A DNA stretch of 12,851 nucleotides from an uncultured Oscillospiraceae bacterium (GTDB taxonomy: Bacteria > Bacillota > Clostridia > Oscillospirales > Oscillospiraceae): positions 1 to 12,851 of the forward strand of contig CAJUPG010000060.1 in the NCBI GenBank assembly GCA_910588455.1, written 5' to 3'. Position 1 is the stretch's first letter. Each line of letters begins with the position of its first letter. Below the pieces are notes generated by a model. The model made no database searches. It was given only the letters and a program-made list of their open reading frames with translations, and had not been told where the DNA came from. Made by a program: the position numbers and the translations under genes. Positions 12,051 through 12,851 of the stretch are shown here, in pieces.

Positions 12051-12851
12051 ATGCGTTACGACAGTGATTTGCTCTACCGCCCGCCGGGCGAGTGGAAAAG
12101 CTACCTGCTCCAGTGCACCGTCGGCTGCTCCCATAACAAGTGTACCTTCTGCGCCATGTACAAGAGCAAAAAATTCAGAATCCGTCCTACGGAGGAAATT
12201 CTGGAGGACATCGACATGGCTCTGGACTACTACGGTCCCGGCCTGGAGCGGGTGTTTCTCATGGACGGGGACGCTACCATTATCCCCACGGCGGAACTGC
12301 TGAAAATTTTGGAAAAATTATACAAGACTTTCCCCAACCTGCAAAAAGTGACCACCTACGCCGGGCCAAAGAGCACCCTGGCCAAGTCCGTGGACGAGCT
12401 GAAGGCCCTGCGGCAGGCTGGGCTCAACCGGGCCTATCTGGGGGTGGAGAGCGGCAGCGACGCGGTTCTCGCCGCCATCCACAAGGGGGTGAACGCCCAG
12501 CAGATGCTGGAGGCGGGCCAGCGGCTTGTGGAGGCCGGCATCGACCTGTGGGCCATTGTCATTATGGGCCTCACCGGCCAGGACGGCGACTGGGAGGAAC
12601 ATATTCTCTCCACCGCCAAAATGATCAACGAGATGAAGCCCCGGCACCTGTCCGCCATGACCTTCGCCCCCGCCAAGGACACCCCCCTGGGGGACGACGT
12701 GCTGGCGGGCCGGTTCAAGGTCTGCACCCCCGACCACATCCTGGAGGAGTGCCAGGTGCTGCTGGAGCACCTGGACGTGGACCCCCTGCACTTCACCAGC
12801 AACCACGCCTCCAACTACCTGCCCCTGAAGGGCGGTCTGCCGGAGGACAAG
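12051..12851 (+). CDS. Radical SAM protein (3' end missing)
   Basis: 267 residues are visible and the frame is open to the last base, so the C-terminus lies outside. The [4Fe-4S]-binding motif is at 22-36 (CTVGCSHNKCTFCAM). The cluster cysteines are most likely C26, C31 and C34, a CX4CX2C spacing instead of the usual CX3CX2C. FLMDGDATII at about 69-78 fits the strand that normally holds the GGE-like SAM contact, and the YLGVESGSD segment at about 134-142 is a typical TIM-barrel strand. IVIMGLTGQD at about 174-183 corresponds to the later GxIxGLPGQ-type region. It belongs to a family of uncharacterised bacterial radical SAM proteins with the GCSHNKCTFC signature, sometimes labelled coproporphyrinogen-oxidase-like without evidence. 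GAGAGG lies 11 nt before the ATG, slightly far. The substrate is unknown. Confidence 0.9.
   Translation, partial: MRYDSDLLYRPPGEWKSYLLQCTVGCSHNKCTFCAMYKSKKFRIRPTEEILEDIDMALDYYGPGLERVFLMDGDATIIPTAELLKILEKLYKTFPNLQKVTTYAGPKSTLAKSVDELKALRQAGLNRAYLGVESGSDAVLAAIHKGVNAQQMLEAGQRLVEAGIDLWAIVIMGLTGQDGDWEEHILSTAKMINEMKPRHLSAMTFAPAKDTPLGDDVLAGRFKVCTPDHILEECQVLLEHLDVDPLHFTSNHASNYLPLKGGLPEDK

Noticed and set aside
1..12851. Mobile element, prophage, CRISPR or defence island
   Set aside because: No transposase, integrase, phage gene, direct-repeat array, att-like repeats or restriction/defence proteins; composition and codon use look even across the window.

Overview
This 12.85 kb window is GC-rich and compactly coded. 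It looks chromosomal and comes from an anaerobic Firmicute, most likely a gut Oscillospiraceae/Ruminococcaceae-type clostridium (Flavonifractor/Pseudoflavonifractor-like). That placement is inferred from gene content (PcrA with a Tudor-like tail, SLH surface protein, DUF951, FIST/MCP pair), AGGAGG-type ribosome binding sites, sigma-A style promoters and GC-biased codons. I see no tRNA, rRNA, CRISPR array, insertion sequence or prophage.

Layout. On the + strand the window opens inside a PcrA/UvrD helicase gene (2-1942), followed by a secreted SLH-domain protein that starts at a TTG (2013-3329). A bidirectional hairpin terminator (3349-3376) separates these from a minus-strand block. That block is, in transcription order, a FIST-domain sensor (5388-4333) and a soluble methyl-accepting chemotaxis protein (4318-3383). 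The two are only 14 bp apart and are driven by a perfect-consensus promoter. Upstream, also on the minus strand and with their own signals, lie a phosphoribosyltransferase-fold protein (6178-5537, own promoter and terminator) and O-acetylhomoserine sulfhydrylase MetY (7577-6294, own promoter). Next comes a three-gene minus-strand operon: an S1-domain RNA-binding protein (10331-9390), a DUF3298-like protein overlapping it by ATGA (9393-8776), and a membrane-anchored ComEC-type metallo-beta-lactamase-fold hydrolase with a C-terminal Ada-like zinc site (8749-7676).

A divergent promoter region (10332-10444) separates that operon from a + strand run: DUF951 (10445-10645), a HisC-type aminotransferase (10659-11723), a small three-helix membrane protein (11738-12016), and a radical SAM protein cut off by the window end (12051-12851).

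How the genes fit together. Most are housekeeping or general metabolism: DNA repair, methionine/cysteine synthesis, histidine or related amino-acid synthesis. The unit with the clearest joint function is FIST + MCP. The FIST protein has a sensor but no output domain, and the MCP has an output domain but no membrane helix or recognised sensor, so they may act as a split cytoplasmic chemoreceptor. No gap longer than 150 bp lacks a gene; the largest gaps (5389-5536, 10332-10444, 6179-6293) hold promoters and/or a terminator.
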